The notes: a model not told the origin generated them from the letters alone. Counted from the stretch's first letter, positions 1 through 10,007 are shown. The stretch is DNA of 64,000 nucleotides from Prolixibacteraceae bacterium (GCA_019163175.1 JAFLKN010000015.1:372001-436000); one strand, 5' to 3'. Program-made: numbers and translations.

Positions 1-131
1 ATATGGATCCTACCTTTTATGAAGAAGAAGCACCGGAACAATCTTCAAACACGACGACTTACGCCATTATTGGTGGGGTTGTTGTAATTGGTGCAGCAGC
101 ATTCTTTTTTATGCGCAAAAAGAAAAAATAG
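1..131 (+). CDS. C-terminal end of a membrane-anchored protein (partial)
   Basis: Only the last 42 codons are in the window, in the frame that starts at position 3 and ends at the TAG at 129-131. The tail has an acidic/polar linker (EEEAPEQSSNTTT), one hydrophobic segment of about 17 residues (IIGGVVVIGAAAFFFM) and a basic end (RKKKK). This is the layout of a single C-terminal transmembrane anchor whose lysines face the cytoplasm. The rest of the protein lies left of the window, so no function can be assigned. A strong terminator hairpin follows 20 bp after the stop, which supports this as a real gene end. Confidence 0.55.
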   Translation, partial: MDPTFYEEEAPEQSSNTTTYAIIGGVVVIGAAAFFFMRKKKK

Positions 132-150
132 TCCTTAGAATAAATTTCAT

Positions 151-184
151 AAAAAAAGCTCGCAATTACTTGCGAGCTTTTTTT
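151..184. terminator. Bidirectional intrinsic terminator
   Basis: A perfect hairpin has stem AAAAAAAGCTCGCAA (151-165), loop TTAC and the complementary arm 170-184. It carries A and T runs on both sides. It sits between the + strand gene ending at 131 and the TonB receptor ending at 202 on the - strand, so it can serve both. Confidence 0.85.
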
Positions 185-201
185 ATGAATGCACTTTTGT
201 A

Positions 202-3200
202 CTAGTTAAAGATATAACGAATACCAAGTTGCATAGAGTATGTTGATCCATAACCTACGTTATCGCGGTAAGTTGTGTTCAGCATGTTATTGTTGTAAGG
301 ATTAAGTTTCCAGGTAGGTTTAACTGTACCGCCAGCAACAACACTTGAGTTATTTGCCTGAACCAGAATATTATTCTGATTATAGAACAAGGCTTTTCCC
401 CAGTCTTTGTTGAGTAAGTTTCCAGCATTTAAGATGTCAAGGCTAACCTGAATTGTATTCCGTTTTCCACCAACTTTAACGAAGAATTCCTGCATAACTT
501 TAACGTCAAACTGATTTCTCCATGGCATAACAGCACCGTTACGTTCAGCATATTGTCCTCTTCTTGAACTCAGGTATTTATCCTGATTAACGTAAGCGAA
601 GAAAGCAGCACTTTGCGTGGAAGCAGTCCAAACCACGTTATTGCCATTTACATCTTTTACAGTCTGGTCAACAAATGTGATTTCAGAAGGATCTTTAGGA
701 ACATAAATCAAGTTGTTTGAACCTGCACCGTCGCGAACGATGTTGCTTGAATACACATAAGAGAAACGACTTGGAGCACCACCTTCATAGAATACAGAAA
801 CAGTAGTAGCCATCGATTTCAGGTATTCGTATTTATAAGAAACATTAGCAATCACTTTATCAGGAGTAACATAGCTGGTGTAGCTTTTTTCAACGCTGTT
901 TGCACCGTTAACGTTAGCATTTCCGTTCCATGCTGAAGCAGCCTGATCACCAGCGCCATCAACCAGATTTTTAGCTTCACTGTGAGTGTAAGCAATCAAA
1001 CCATAGAAGCCATTGTCAAATGCTTTTTCAAGTTTGGCAGTTACAGAACCATAATAACCACCTTTTTCGTTGGTAAGAAGAATTGGAGATACACCGTTGC
1101 CACCAGCAGGTAATCCTGTAGTTACCGTTTTACCATCAGAGCTGATAGTTTGGTAATATTTAAGACCATTTGTAGCAGTGGCAGTTGATGGGTATACAAT
1201 ACGGTTATCAGGATATCCGGCAATATTCAAAGGAACTCCGCCTTTCAACCCAGCGTTAACAAAGAAGGCTGTATTAATGTCACTGTTGTAAAGAGCTTCC
1301 AATGTTCCTTTAATACCCCATGGAAGTTTCGCATCCAATGCAATACTTGATTTCCATGACTGTGGCATTTTGAAATCATCTGAAATAATTGTGAATGTTC
1401 CGGGAACTATAGTTCCGGCCTTAGGCTGAGTAGTTGGATAATAAGCTCTTGGATCAGGATTGAATGCTCCGGGAACAGCTGTTCCGGAATAAGTCTGAGT
1501 TGTTTGAATCATACCGGCATCACTTACCTGACCTACGATCCATACAAAAGGAACACGACCTGTAAAGATACCAGTACCGCCGCGAACGATTAATGAACGG
1601 TCTCCATTAATATCGTAGTTAAAACCAACACGTGGCGCCACTAACAATCTTGATTTAGGCAAAGTAGCAGTACTAAATTTACGGTCTCCAAAAGTTAAAG
1701 TCGAAACCATAGGATGTTCTTCTGCAGGTTGAGAATAAGTAGGAAGGTCAACACGGAAACCTGCACTTACTTTAAGCTTGTCATTTATAGCAATCTCGTC
1801 TTGAATATACCCTGAGAACTGGTTAAACTCAAAACTTGGGAAAGCCTGTTCGTATCCTGGAGTATTAGAGAATGTAATACCAAAGTTCTGTGGTTTTGCT
1901 GCTGGATTAATAAAATCGTCCCACGACTTGAATACATAAAAGCTTGATCCGAAACGCATGAATCCGTTTTTAGTAGCATTGTGTTCATACTGAAGTCCTG
2001 CAGTAAAGCGGTTTTTACCCATAGTCCAGGTAAAATCATCAGTAATGGTAGTTGTTTTAACTTCTCTTAAGTTACCGTACGAGAACAATTCTGTTCCAAA
2101 TGAAGTAAATGCCTTACCATCTTTCAGGATGTCAACGAATGGGAAAATTTTACCATCAGTGCTGCGAGGCTCATCCTGGAATGAATAAGTGAAACGCAGT
2201 GTATTGGCAAATTTACCTCCTCCAAAAGTTGAGTTTAACTCAGAGGCGAGTGAACTGAAATTAGTTTCCTGATAGTAACCGGCATTTTGATACCACATAG
2301 CATCCATTGCCTGACGGTTTCCTGTATAAATAGAAGAGAAAGGTGAAAATGAAGTACTTGGGAAACTTGGAGATTTAGATCTTGTATCGCTGTAACGAAT
2401 ATTAAATTTGTGGTTCTGGCTAATGTTCCAGTCAATACGGGCAAGCAATTTGCTACCCGGACTTTCGTTTGAATATCCCTGATAAGGACCAGTTTCATAA
2501 CCGTAAGTGTCAAGTAGATACTTACTCATCATATCCATCTCGGTAACTGTCGGACGAGCAATATTTTTGGTAAAATCGGTAGGAGCTTCGGCTGTTGCAG
2601 CAACGCGCGACGGACCGGGAACTTCACTCTTTTCAGTTTCATAGTTTACGAAAAAGAACAATTTGTTTTTGATGATCGGACCGCCCAAACGGAAACCTTG
2701 CATTTGATAGCTAGATGGATTTTTGGTGAAAGTAGCATCACCAACTTTGTTCCCTTTGTATTTTTCGTCGTTCATATAGGTATAAACTGAACCCGAAAAC
2801 TCGTTGGTCCCAGAGCGGGTTACAGCATTTACCGAAGCACCGATAAATCCACTTTGCCGAACATCAAATGGAGTAATGTTAACCGAAATCTGGTCAAGTG
2901 CATCCAATGAAATAGGTGAACCACCGGCAGGAAGATTGCTTCCGATACCAAAGGCATTGTTAAACTGAGCACCGTCAACAGTAATGTAGTTCTGTCTGTA
3001 GTTTCCTCCACCAATGGTGTTTCCGTTAGCTTGGGGGGTCAAACGGGTAACATCATTGATACTTCTGGAAATAGTAGGCATCATGGCAATCTGACGGGTG
3101 CCAACGTTGATTGATGAACCATTTTTCTCTGAGTTAAGTGCAGGACCTCTTTGTCCCATAACAATAACTTCGCCTACGTCAACGCTTTCCTCTTTCAGGG

Positions 3201-3525
3201 TAACGTTTAATCCGTATGATTCGCCCAAAGAAAGGGTAACATCAGTATAAGTAGCTTTGTTGTAACCAACAAATGATACTTCAACTTTATAAGGACCTCC
3301 GGAACGCATACCGGGTAAAGAATAACGACCTTCAGAATTTGAAATAGTACCGTATTGGGTACCTGAAGGTTGGTGCACGGCTACGATGGTCGCACCAGGA
3401 AGAGACTCATTGTTTGCTCCGGTAATTCTTCCGTTCATCCCAGATGTAGTTACCTGAGAAAAAGCAGAAATGCTTACCATCACAAATGCAGTCAGCAATA
3501 AATAAACTTTTAGCATCTTTTTCAT
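202..3525 (-). CDS. TonB-dependent receptor, Oar-like, with carboxypeptidase-like regulatory domain
   Basis: This is an outer-membrane beta-barrel that should import a substrate using TonB energy; the substrate is unknown. I chose the ATG at 3525, which gives a clean signal peptide (MKKMLKVYLLLTAFVMVSISAFSQ) and 1107 residues. The frame is open nine codons further to a TTG at 3552, but those residues do not fit a signal peptide. After the signal peptide come a carboxypeptidase-regulatory-like beta sandwich (about residues 30-115, GMNGRITGANNESLPGATI), a plug domain (about 120-240) and a long barrel ending in an aromatic-rich strand (LGIRYIFN). The size and the weakly conserved plug fit the Oar-like group. 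There is no SusD partner next to it, so it is probably not a polysaccharide-utilisation receptor. It is transcribed alone. Confidence 0.93.
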   Translation of the reverse strand: MKKMLKVYLLLTAFVMVSISAFSQVTTSGMNGRITGANNESLPGATIVAVHQPSGTQYGTISNSEGRYSLPGMRSGGPYKVEVSFVGYNKATYTDVTLSLGESYGLNVTLKEESVDVGEVIVMGQRGPALNSEKNGSSINVGTRQIAMMPTISRSINDVTRLTPQANGNTIGGGNYRQNYITVDGAQFNNAFGIGSNLPAGGSPISLDALDQISVNITPFDVRQSGFIGASVNAVTRSGTNEFSGSVYTYMNDEKYKGNKVGDATFTKNPSSYQMQGFRLGGPIIKNKLFFFVNYETEKSEVPGPSRVAATAEAPTDFTKNIARPTVTEMDMMSKYLLDTYGYETGPYQGYSNESPGSKLLARIDWNISQNHKFNIRYSDTRSKSPSFPSTSFSPFSSIYTGNRQAMDAMWYQNAGYYQETNFSSLASELNSTFGGGKFANTLRFTYSFQDEPRSTDGKIFPFVDILKDGKAFTSFGTELFSYGNLREVKTTTITDDFTWTMGKNRFTAGLQYEHNATKNGFMRFGSSFYVFKSWDDFINPAAKPQNFGITFSNTPGYEQAFPSFEFNQFSGYIQDEIAINDKLKVSAGFRVDLPTYSQPAEEHPMVSTLTFGDRKFSTATLPKSRLLVAPRVGFNYDINGDRSLIVRGGTGIFTGRVPFVWIVGQVSDAGMIQTTQTYSGTAVPGAFNPDPRAYYPTTQPKAGTIVPGTFTIISDDFKMPQSWKSSIALDAKLPWGIKGTLEALYNSDINTAFFVNAGLKGGVPLNIAGYPDNRIVYPSTATATNGLKYYQTISSDGKTVTTGLPAGGNGVSPILLTNEKGGYYGSVTAKLEKAFDNGFYGLIAYTHSEAKNLVDGAGDQAASAWNGNANVNGANSVEKSYTSYVTPDKVIANVSYKYEYLKSMATTVSVFYEGGAPSRFSYVYSSNIVRDGAGSNNLIYVPKDPSEITFVDQTVKDVNGNNVVWTASTQSAAFFAYVNQDKYLSSRRGQYAERNGAVMPWRNQFDVKVMQEFFVKVGGKRNTIQVSLDILNAGNLLNKDWGKALFYNQNNILVQANNSSVVAGGTVKPTWKLNPYNNNMLNTTYRDNVGYGSTYSMQLGIRYIFN

Positions 3526-3970
3526 AGAAAAATTGATTTTAAATTCCGACAAAGAAAGTTATTTGTTTTATGATTAAAATTATTTGTTCCTTACGATAAT
3601 GTTATCAATTTGTGTCAATTCGGTTAAAACAGACACGATTAGCCCCACCCAAAAAGCAGAAATAACAAGACCCTCTTTCATGTTGAAAATTACAATTTAT
3701 ATGCGAGTAGCAAAAAGGTACTTATCAACAGTCGTCATCTTGATAAGTTGTTAATAAAATAAATTTATTTATTTTCATAGTCATTTGAATCGTCAATAAA
3801 AAATGCTATGAAATTACCCATGTGCTGGCATAAAATCCCAATCAAACATTTCGAAAAGCCAGTTGTTTTTATCTGTTGAGATAGCTTTAGTATCCTTTAA
3901 ACGATAATTTCCGAATGATTTGATATTTTTGCAGCCTTATTTTGTGCTGAAATTAAAAGATTAGTATACG
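3526..3970. promoter_or_regulatory. Divergent intergenic region with inverted repeat and nadA -7 candidate
   Basis: This 445-bp gap separates the TonB receptor (- strand) from nadA (+ strand). An inverted repeat with arms ACTTATCAA (3720-3728) and TTGATAAGT (3740-3748) lies in the middle. It could be an operator or a leader hairpin for either gene. A TATTTTTG (3924-3931) matches the Bacteroidota -7 consensus TAnnTTTG and is 39 bp upstream of the nadA start. I found no clear -33 element. No gene is seen in the gap. Confidence 0.4.
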
Positions 3971-4963
3971 ATGAAACAAATGGAAATCCGGCAGATGCTA
4001 GAGGAAAAAGGATTTATTGAAGAGCAGATTAACCCGGAACTAAAACTGGTTGAAGAAATCAACCGAATGAAAAAGGAAAAAAATGCGGTCATTCTTAGCC
4101 ATTATTATGTGGAAAGTGATCTTCAGGATATAGCTGATTATGTTGGCGACAGCTTAGGATTAGCTCAGGAAGCGGCCAAAACAACCGCTGATCTGATTGT
4201 TTTTGTCGGTGTTCATTTTATGGCTGAAACTGCCAAAATTATCAACCCATCAAAAAAAGTTATTTTACCCGATCTGAAAGCTGGCTGTTCTCTTGCAGAT
4301 TCGGCTCCGGCTGATAAGTTTGCCGAGTTTAAAGCTCAATATCCTGATCACAAAGTGATTTCTTATATTAATTGTACTGCTGATCTGAAAACCTTAACAG
4401 ATGTGGTATGCACCTCGGCCAATGCACTTAAGATTGTAAACAGTTTCCCTGCAGAACAGAAGTTAATTTTCGCTCCAGATAAAAACCTAGGTAATTACAT
4501 CAACAGCCTGACTGGTCGTGAAATGGTGCTTTGGGACGGCGCCTGCATGGTTCACGAAAAATATTCGGTAGAAAAAATCATTGAACTGATGGATCAACAT
4601 CCGGATGCCGAATTCATTGCACATCCGGAATGCGAAAAACCAGTTCTACTGGTGGCCAAATACATTGGATCGACCACTGCCTTGCTGAATTACGTTGAAA
4701 AAAGCCCAAATAAGAAATTTATCGTAGCCACCGAAAGCGGTATTCTGCACCAAATGAATAAAGCCTGCCCCGATAAAATCTTCATTCCTGCTCCTTCAAT
4801 TGATTCAACTTGTGGTTGCAACGACTGTTCCTACATGAAGCTGAACAGCCTTCAGAAATTGTACATCTGCCTGAAACACGAGCTTCCTGAAGTGACGCTC
4901 TCTGAAGAAGTTATAAAAAAGGCTCAATTGCCGATTCTCCGAATGTTGGAGATATCTAAATAA
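3971..4963 (+). CDS. nadA: Quinolinate synthase NadA
   Basis: NadA condenses iminoaspartate with dihydroxyacetone phosphate to make quinolinate, the precursor of NAD, using an oxygen-sensitive [4Fe-4S] cluster in the cytoplasm. The protein has 330 residues, a normal length. The three expected cluster cysteines are visible: C106 in KAGCSLAD, C192 in [11 protein letters not shown] and C286 in [11 protein letters not shown]. Other family hallmarks are [19 protein letters not shown] near residues 43-61 and HPECEKP near 218-224. The start could also be M4, three codons downstream. nadB and nadC are not adjacent, so the pathway is dispersed here. A terminator follows 19 bp after the stop. Confidence 0.97.
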   Translation: MKQMEIRQMLEEKGFIEEQINPELKLVEEINRMKKEKNAVILSHYYVESDLQDIADYVGDSLGLAQEAAKTTADLIVFVGVHFMAETAKIINPSKKVILPDLKAGCSLADSAPADKFAEFKAQYPDHKVISYINCTADLKTLTDVVCTSANALKIVNSFPAEQKLIFAPDKNLGNYINSLTGREMVLWDGACMVHEKYSVEKIIELMDQHPDAEFIAHPECEKPVLLVAKYIGSTTALLNYVEKSPNKKFIVATESGILHQMNKACPDKIFIPAPSIDSTCGCNDCSYMKLNSLQKLYICLKHELPEVTLSEEVIKKAQLPILRMLEISK

Positions 4964-4982
4964 TACTTTGATTCTCTTAAAA

Positions 4983-5020
4983 AACAACAGCAGACCGGAT
5001 TAGATCTGCTGTTGTTTTTT
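4983..5020. terminator. Bidirectional terminator between nadA and ilvE
   Basis: Stem AACAACAGCAGA (4983-4994) pairs with TCTGCTGTTGTT (5005-5016) across a 10-nt loop, followed by TTTT on the + strand and preceded by an A run that serves the - strand. It lies between two converging genes. Confidence 0.85.
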
Positions 5021-5033
5021 AGAAGGAATGGGC

Positions 5034-6053
5034 TCACTCAACTATAGTAACCCAGTTGTGCGTATCTGGCTCATCGCCATACTGAATACCACGTAGTTTT
5101 TTATAGAGTTTTTCGCTGATCGGACCAGGCTTGCCATCGGGCGAAAATACATAAGAGATTTTCTCATCGTAATCATCAATTCGTTCAATTGGGCTAATTA
5201 CAGCCGCAGTTCCACATGCTCCGGCTTCTTCAAAAGTAGCAAGTTCTTCAACCGCAATCTGGCGCTGTTCTACTTTCATGCCCATATCTTCTGCCAAAAC
5301 CATTAAACTTTTGTTGGTTATTGAAGGTAGAATGGAGCTCGACTTTGGTGTAATATAGGTGTTATTTTTAATTCCAAAGAAATTGGCGGCACCACATTCG
5401 TCAATGTATTTCTTCTCACGAGCATCGAGATAAAATACATTAGAATAGCCCAATTCGTGGGCTTTTTGTCCTGCTACCAAACTAGCGGCATAGTTTCCAC
5501 CCACTTTGTATTTACCCATTCCCAGCGGTGCCGAACGATCGAACTCCCGCATAATAACGAATGGTGTAGTTTGGAACCCCCCTTTAAAATAAGGTCCTAC
5601 CGGGGTTACAAAAATTATAAACATATATTCTGAAGCTGGTTTTACGCCGACCTGGGCACCAGTTCCAAATAAAAACGGACGGATGTACAGCGATGCTCCT
5701 GATTCGTATGGTGGAACAAAACGCTCGTTTAATTTCACAGCTTTAACAACAGCCTCTTCAAATTTTTCAATCGGAAGGATGGCCATCATTGTTCCAACAC
5801 TCGAATCCTGCATACGCTTTGCATTCTCATCCATGCGGAATATCCTGATTTTGTTGTCTTTCCCACGGAATGCCTTCAATCCTTCAAATGACTCCTGCCC
5901 GTAATGCAAACAAGTGGCAGCCATGTGCAAGTTCAGATATTCGCTGTCAGATACCTCCAAGTCGCCCCAGGCACCGTTGCTGTAAGTACAACGTATATTG
6001 TAATCGGTTTTCATGTAACCGAATGTCAGATTACCCCAGTCTATGTTTTCCAT
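5034..6053 (-). CDS. ilvE: Branched-chain amino acid aminotransferase
   Basis: This PLP-dependent fold-type IV enzyme transfers the amino group between glutamate and the keto acids of leucine, isoleucine and valine, as the last biosynthetic or first catabolic step. I chose the ATG at 6053 (MENIDWGNLTFGY); the frame also contains a TTG two codons earlier that is less likely. The 339 residues fit the BCAT-II size class. The PLP lysine is expected at K183 in GKYKVGGNYAASL. SFEGLKAFRG (about 55-64), YIRPFLFG and the C-terminal EEAGACGTAAVISPI (cofactor phosphate binding) are typical of the family. It converges on nadA and shares its terminator. Confidence 0.95.
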   Translation of the reverse strand: MENIDWGNLTFGYMKTDYNIRCTYSNGAWGDLEVSDSEYLNLHMAATCLHYGQESFEGLKAFRGKDNKIRIFRMDENAKRMQDSSVGTMMAILPIEKFEEAVVKAVKLNERFVPPYESGASLYIRPFLFGTGAQVGVKPASEYMFIIFVTPVGPYFKGGFQTTPFVIMREFDRSAPLGMGKYKVGGNYAASLVAGQKAHELGYSNVFYLDAREKKYIDECGAANFFGIKNNTYITPKSSSILPSITNKSLMVLAEDMGMKVEQRQIAVEELATFEEAGACGTAAVISPIERIDDYDEKISYVFSPDGKPGPISEKLYKKLRGIQYGDEPDTHNWVTIVE

Positions 6054-6160
6054 AATCAAAAAAAGTAGTTTGTCAATCTAAGGTTTTTATGAATCCTAAA
6101 TTAACGAAAAAAAACGCGGAGATTAAAAGACTTATGATGTTGCCAGTAAAAATTATCAAT

Positions 6161-6964
6161 TTAGTCATCTACGCTGATTTCCAGAAAGTAACCATTGTGT
6201 TTTCGGATGTTAAGTACACGTCCGTCTGAGAAAATCAGGTATTGACCTTTGATTCCGTCCAGTATTCCAGAAATCAGCGGGTCTTTATCAAATGTAACAC
6301 TGGTCACTTTCTCCGGAAAAGAAGACACCGGATAATGAAGTTGCCACACATGATTATCTTGATACAGATATTGCTGCAACTCAGCTGGAAGCAGGTGGTA
6401 AGCATTTACCTTTTCTTCCGGAAGGTTGTATTCCTGAGTGGTTTTGTTCTTCAGCATCGACTGCCAGTTAGTTTTATCTGAAAAAAAGCTCTTCAGGAAA
6501 ACTTCAATTACCCCGGCGATATGGCGATTGGGTGTTTGGGCAAGCAGTATAGCTTTGCTAGCTCCCTGGTCGATCCAACGGGTAGGAATCTGATGGTGAC
6601 GGGTTACGCCAACTTTTATCTCTCCGGAAACGGCGAGATAAACGAAATGGTCAATCAGATCATGTTCCCGGGCCCAATCCATGTCGCGCGCGATACCCAG
6701 ATGAGCCTTTGATAATTCAGGGCGCATTACTGTTTCGCTTGCTTCGGGAGCCGTTTGCAGACAGTTATAGCAAAAGCCTTGACCAAAAGAAGTTTTGGTT
6801 CGCTTCCCACAAGCGATACAATTAATCTGACCTGTAAATTTCATGTTGATGGTTTTTCCAATCAGTTCGTTAAGTGGCAGTTCCATCTCTCCCATTGGAA
6901 GAAAATAACGCACAGGATCGGCATATTCTGAACGCATTTTTATAATTGAGCCGGAAATATTCAT
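6161..6964 (-). CDS. DUF2797 family zinc-ribbon-like protein
   Basis: The function of this family is not established. The open frame extends upstream to 7153, but I place the start at the ATG at 6964 (MNISGSIIKMRSEYADP). The upstream part reads through a strong terminator hairpin at 7077-7109 and has no family similarity. The resulting 267 residues contain four cysteines in zinc-ribbon spacing, CIACGKRT and CYNCLQ (about residues 48-69). A conserved central stretch follows (AHLGIARDMDWAREHDLIDHFVYLA, here abridged to AHLGIARDMD and HDLIDHFVYLA), then GVTRHHQIPTRWIDQGA, which is the hallmark of DUF2797. It appears to be a single-gene unit in the cytoplasm. Confidence 0.85.
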   Translation of the reverse strand: MNISGSIIKMRSEYADPVRYFLPMGEMELPLNELIGKTINMKFTGQINCIACGKRTKTSFGQGFCYNCLQTAPEASETVMRPELSKAHLGIARDMDWAREHDLIDHFVYLAVSGEIKVGVTRHHQIPTRWIDQGASKAILLAQTPNRHIAGVIEVFLKSFFSDKTNWQSMLKNKTTQEYNLPEEKVNAYHLLPAELQQYLYQDNHVWQLHYPVSSFPEKVTSVTFDKDPLISGILDGIKGQYLIFSDGRVLNIRKHNGYFLEISVDD

Positions 6965-7076
6965 TGTTATGAGTTTTTGTGAAGCCAAAGTACAGAAATG
7001 TTGCTTAAACCGAAACAGTTGCCGGAGTAAAAAGGTTTTCCTGGAGTATTTGGCTTGTGCAGGAAGTATCTTAAAC

Positions 7077-7110
7077 AAAAAAGCCAGACGAGGATCGACT
7101 GGCTTTTTTT
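7077..7110. terminator. Intrinsic terminator downstream of the DUF2461 gene
   Basis: AAAAAAGCCAG (7077-7087) pairs with CTGGCTTTTTT (7099-7109), and an inner CGA/TCG pair adds stability. It has T runs in both directions. It lies inside the over-extended frame of the DUF2797 gene, which argues for that gene's downstream start. Confidence 0.75.
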
Positions 7111-7275
7111 CTGTTACAGAATTTGGTGGATGGATGAATAAGTATTCATACACTACTTAATTCTCTTCCAGGGAATTTAGTAACCCTCATTTTTATCTTT
7201 TTTTATGAAACGTACATTTTTTTACACGAACTAGCTAAATCACGCAATGAAATGATCGTTTTCTTACACGAGAAA

Positions 7276-7935
7276 TTACAGCCATTTATCTAGAGCTGTA
7301 TTTAGGAAGCGATTTACTGGGGACAATTCCTTAAAAGCAGCGACTACTTTACCCACAAAAGCATCACCAGTCACATCCGAATCCGAGATTCTTGAGGTGA
7401 AGGCAAATGATTTATATTTAAGCAAATCAATTTCCGGAAAATCTTTTGGAAAACCTTTTGGGGCAGTTTTCAATTTGTCGTCATACATTTCAGGATACAT
7501 AGAACGAAAAGAGTCACTGGAAATAAGCTGTCTAAATTCATCCGGATGGTCAAATATCTCTGTTCGCAAAGCCTTTAGCGAATCAGCCGGGGGGCAATAT
7601 GCGCCTCCACCAACAAATGAACCTCCCGGCTCGATATGCAGATAATAACCAGCTCCCATACTTTTTCGGCCACCTTTTGCAATAAAGCTACCCATATTGA
7701 TTTTGTAAGGAGTTTTATCGTTCGAAAAACGAACATCCCTGAAAATTCGAAACACACAGTCTTTGGGATTCTGATTCCCTATTTCATGATCAAAACTGTT
7801 TATTTCATGAATAATCAGATCGGTAAGAAATAGAATCTTTTTACGACTTGCTTCATACCTGTTGCGGTTTTGATCAAACCATTCCTTGTTGTTATTTACT
7901 TTCAGTTCCGAAAGGAAATTTAATACTTCCTGCAT
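7276..7935 (-). CDS. DUF2461 domain-containing protein
   Basis: This belongs to the conserved family DUF2461 (TIGR02453), which has no proven function. I chose the ATG at 7935 (MQEVLNFLSELKVNNNKEWF), giving 219 residues, the usual length. The open frame runs 31 codons further up, but the family begins at the FLSELKxNNxKEWFDxNR motif. Other family features are FRIFRDVRFSNDKTPYK near residues 70-86 and GGSFVGGGAY with PPADSLKALR near 110-130. It is divergent from ispD, and the 145-bp gap between them should hold both promoters. Expected to be cytoplasmic. Confidence 0.88.
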   Translation of the reverse strand: MQEVLNFLSELKVNNNKEWFDQNRNRYEASRKKILFLTDLIIHEINSFDHEIGNQNPKDCVFRIFRDVRFSNDKTPYKINMGSFIAKGGRKSMGAGYYLHIEPGGSFVGGGAYCPPADSLKALRTEIFDHPDEFRQLISSDSFRSMYPEMYDDKLKTAPKGFPKDFPEIDLLKYKSFAFTSRISDSDVTGDAFVGKVVAAFKELSPVNRFLNTALDKWL

Positions 7936-8080
7936 ATGATTAGATTTTAAACATTCATTGAAGCCCAAAGTACAAATTTCATAAAACCCCCGACCATTCA
8001 CATCAATATTTCTGAAAACAAAAAACAAAAACTAGTCGTAATTGACCTGAAATTGTACATTTGCTATCAACAATAAAAAA

Positions 8081-8746
8081 ATGAAAAAGTTTGTCGTTAT
8101 CGTTGCTGGTGGTTCGGGAAACCGGATGGGAACCGAAATTCCGAAGCAGTTTTTGGAACTGTGTGGAAAACCTGTTTTAATGCACACCTTGCAGGTATTT
8201 CATGACTTCGATCCTGAAAGCCGTTTGATCTTGGTTCTACCCGCCGCACAACAGAAATTATGGTCAGATCTTTGTCTGAAACATCAGTTTTTGTTGTCCC
8301 ATCAGGTTGTTTCGGGTGGCGAAGCGAGGTTTCATTCGGTGAAAAACGGCCTTAGCCTTATTGATGATGATGGAATCGTTTTTATTCACGATGGAGTCAG
8401 GCCTTTGGTCAGCACCACAACACTGAGCAAATGCCTCGAAACTGCTGAAAAATCGGGGAATGCCATTCCTGTGTTACCCGTAAACGAATCGCTTCGGAAA
8501 TTGGATGGAGGGCAGAATATTTCAGTTGACCGAAGTCTATTTTTCAGTGTTCAAACTCCTCAAACTTTTCGGAGTCAACAAATTCTGAAAGCATTCAAAC
8601 AGGAGTTTGATCCAACATTTACCGACGATGCTTCTGTGGCCGAAAAAGCCGGATTTAGTATCAACATGGTTGAAGGAAACCGCGAGAATATTAAAATAAC
8701 AACTCCTGCTGATTTGATAATTGCCGAAGCATTTTTAAAGAGATAG
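8081..8746 (+). CDS. ispD: 2-C-methyl-D-erythritol 4-phosphate cytidylyltransferase
   Basis: IspD joins CTP and methylerythritol 4-phosphate to form CDP-ME, the third step of the MEP isoprenoid pathway. The protein has 221 residues, a normal size. The nucleotide-binding loop AGGSGNRMGTEIPKQF lies at about residues 9-24. FIHDGVRPLVS (about 106-116) and VQTPQTFR (about 157-164), followed by TDDASVAE, are all family signatures. The ATG at 8081 directly precedes the first strand, MKKFVVIVAGG. The aldo/keto reductase follows 79 bp downstream on the same strand and may be co-transcribed. Confidence 0.96.
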   Translation: MKKFVVIVAGGSGNRMGTEIPKQFLELCGKPVLMHTLQVFHDFDPESRLILVLPAAQQKLWSDLCLKHQFLLSHQVVSGGEARFHSVKNGLSLIDDDGIVFIHDGVRPLVSTTTLSKCLETAEKSGNAIPVLPVNESLRKLDGGQNISVDRSLFFSVQTPQTFRSQQILKAFKQEFDPTFTDDASVAEKAGFSINMVEGNRENIKITTPADLIIAEAFLKR

Positions 8747-8825
8747 TAATTATCGACACTAAACTTACCCACCTGATTTCTGTTTTAGTTTGACTAATTT
8801 CACCCACGATTTTCAGAAACAGACT

Positions 8826-10007
8826 ATGGATTTTAAAAATATATCTTTTTATCGCCCTAAAATGGAGTATCGCCGATTCGGGAAGACCAATAAAATGGTG
8901 AGCGTAATTACTTTAGGCGGTATGCGTTTTAAACACGGATGGGAAGAGCCCCGGGAGGAAATTCCGCAGGAAACTCTTGATCAATGCCGTGATACTGTTC
9001 AAAAAGCTTTGGCGCAGGGCATTAATTTAATTGAAACAGCTTACGGATATACCAAAAGTGAACATGCCTACGGTCGTGTTTTGAACGATGAGTTGCAGGT
9101 AAAGCGCGACTCGTATTTTTTGATGACCAAAGGAAGTCCGAAAACGGCAAAAGAAACCCGCGAGCTGGTTGCCCTCCAGTTAAAGGCTTTGAAGACCGAC
9201 TATCTTGACTTTTATGGCTGGCATGGCATGAATACACTGGAACTCATGGAAATGGCTTGTGGCAAGGATGGTCCGGTTGAAGAGTTGCTGAAGATGAAAG
9301 AAGATGGAATCATCAAACATGTGGGGTTCAGTACTCATGCGCCATTGGAGGTAATTCTGAAAGCCATCGAAACCGACCTGTTCGACTTTGTGAACCTGCA
9401 TTACTATTATTTCTTCCAACGAAATAAAGCTGCTATCGATCTGGCTGAATCGAAAGATATGGGCGTATTTATTATTTCGCCCAACGATAAAGGCGGACAA
9501 CTCTCCAGACCGCCACAGAAACTGATCGACTTAACGGCGCCCTTGCATCCCATTCAATTTAATGCCCGTTTTTGCCTGAGTCACGCTGCTATACATACCT
9601 TAACTTTCGGGCTTCCGGTAACCGCACAGTTCGATCACATCAACGGTATTTTTCCAGCTTCGGCGCCATTTTCTCCTGAAGATGCTCAAATCAAGCAAAA
9701 ACTTGACGACCAAAAACTACTTGATCCGTATGCCAGTTTCGATGCATACGGCATGGAAAATGATCCGTCGGGATTGAACATCCCCGAAATATTGCGCTTC
9801 AGAACACTTTGGAAATGCTATGACATGAAGGATTTTGGCTTGTATAGGTACAACATGTTTCAGGAAAAAGGACACTGGTTTCCGGGAAACTTTCCGACAG
9901 AAGAAAATCTGAAAAAGGTAGATATGAGCCGATGTCCGGCAGATATTCCGATCATTGATCTGATCAGGGAAACACATGATGGATTGTACCGACCTAAAGC
10001 GAAATAA
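8826..10007 (+). CDS. Aldo/keto reductase family oxidoreductase
   Basis: This is a predicted NADP(H)-dependent oxidoreductase with a TIM barrel; the substrate is unknown. I chose the ATG at 8826 (MDFKNISFYRP); a TTG at 8790 and an ATG at MEYRRFGKT are alternatives. The barrel begins with YRRFGKTNKMVSVITLGG. The tetrad region reads GINLIETAYGYTKSE, so Glu stands where most aldo/keto reductases have Asp, followed by the Tyr; the Lys is in LMTKGSP and the His in DFYGWHGMN. The Glu form is common in the subfamily that often carries a C-terminal 4Fe-4S domain, but the CxxCxxC cluster is not present here. The long C-terminal extension (about residues 290-393) is typical of that subgroup. Confidence 0.9.
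   Translation: MDFKNISFYRPKMEYRRFGKTNKMVSVITLGGMRFKHGWEEPREEIPQETLDQCRDTVQKALAQGINLIETAYGYTKSEHAYGRVLNDELQVKRDSYFLMTKGSPKTAKETRELVALQLKALKTDYLDFYGWHGMNTLELMEMACGKDGPVEELLKMKEDGIIKHVGFSTHAPLEVILKAIETDLFDFVNLHYYYFFQRNKAAIDLAESKDMGVFIISPNDKGGQLSRPPQKLIDLTAPLHPIQFNARFCLSHAAIHTLTFGLPVTAQFDHINGIFPASAPFSPEDAQIKQKLDDQKLLDPYASFDAYGMENDPSGLNIPEILRFRTLWKCYDMKDFGLYRYNMFQEKGHWFPGNFPTEENLKKVDMSRCPADIPIIDLIRETHDGLYRPKAK

Noticed and set aside
6965-7153. Upstream extension of the DUF2797 frame
   Set aside because: It reads through a strong terminator hairpin and is not part of the family, so the start is at 6964.
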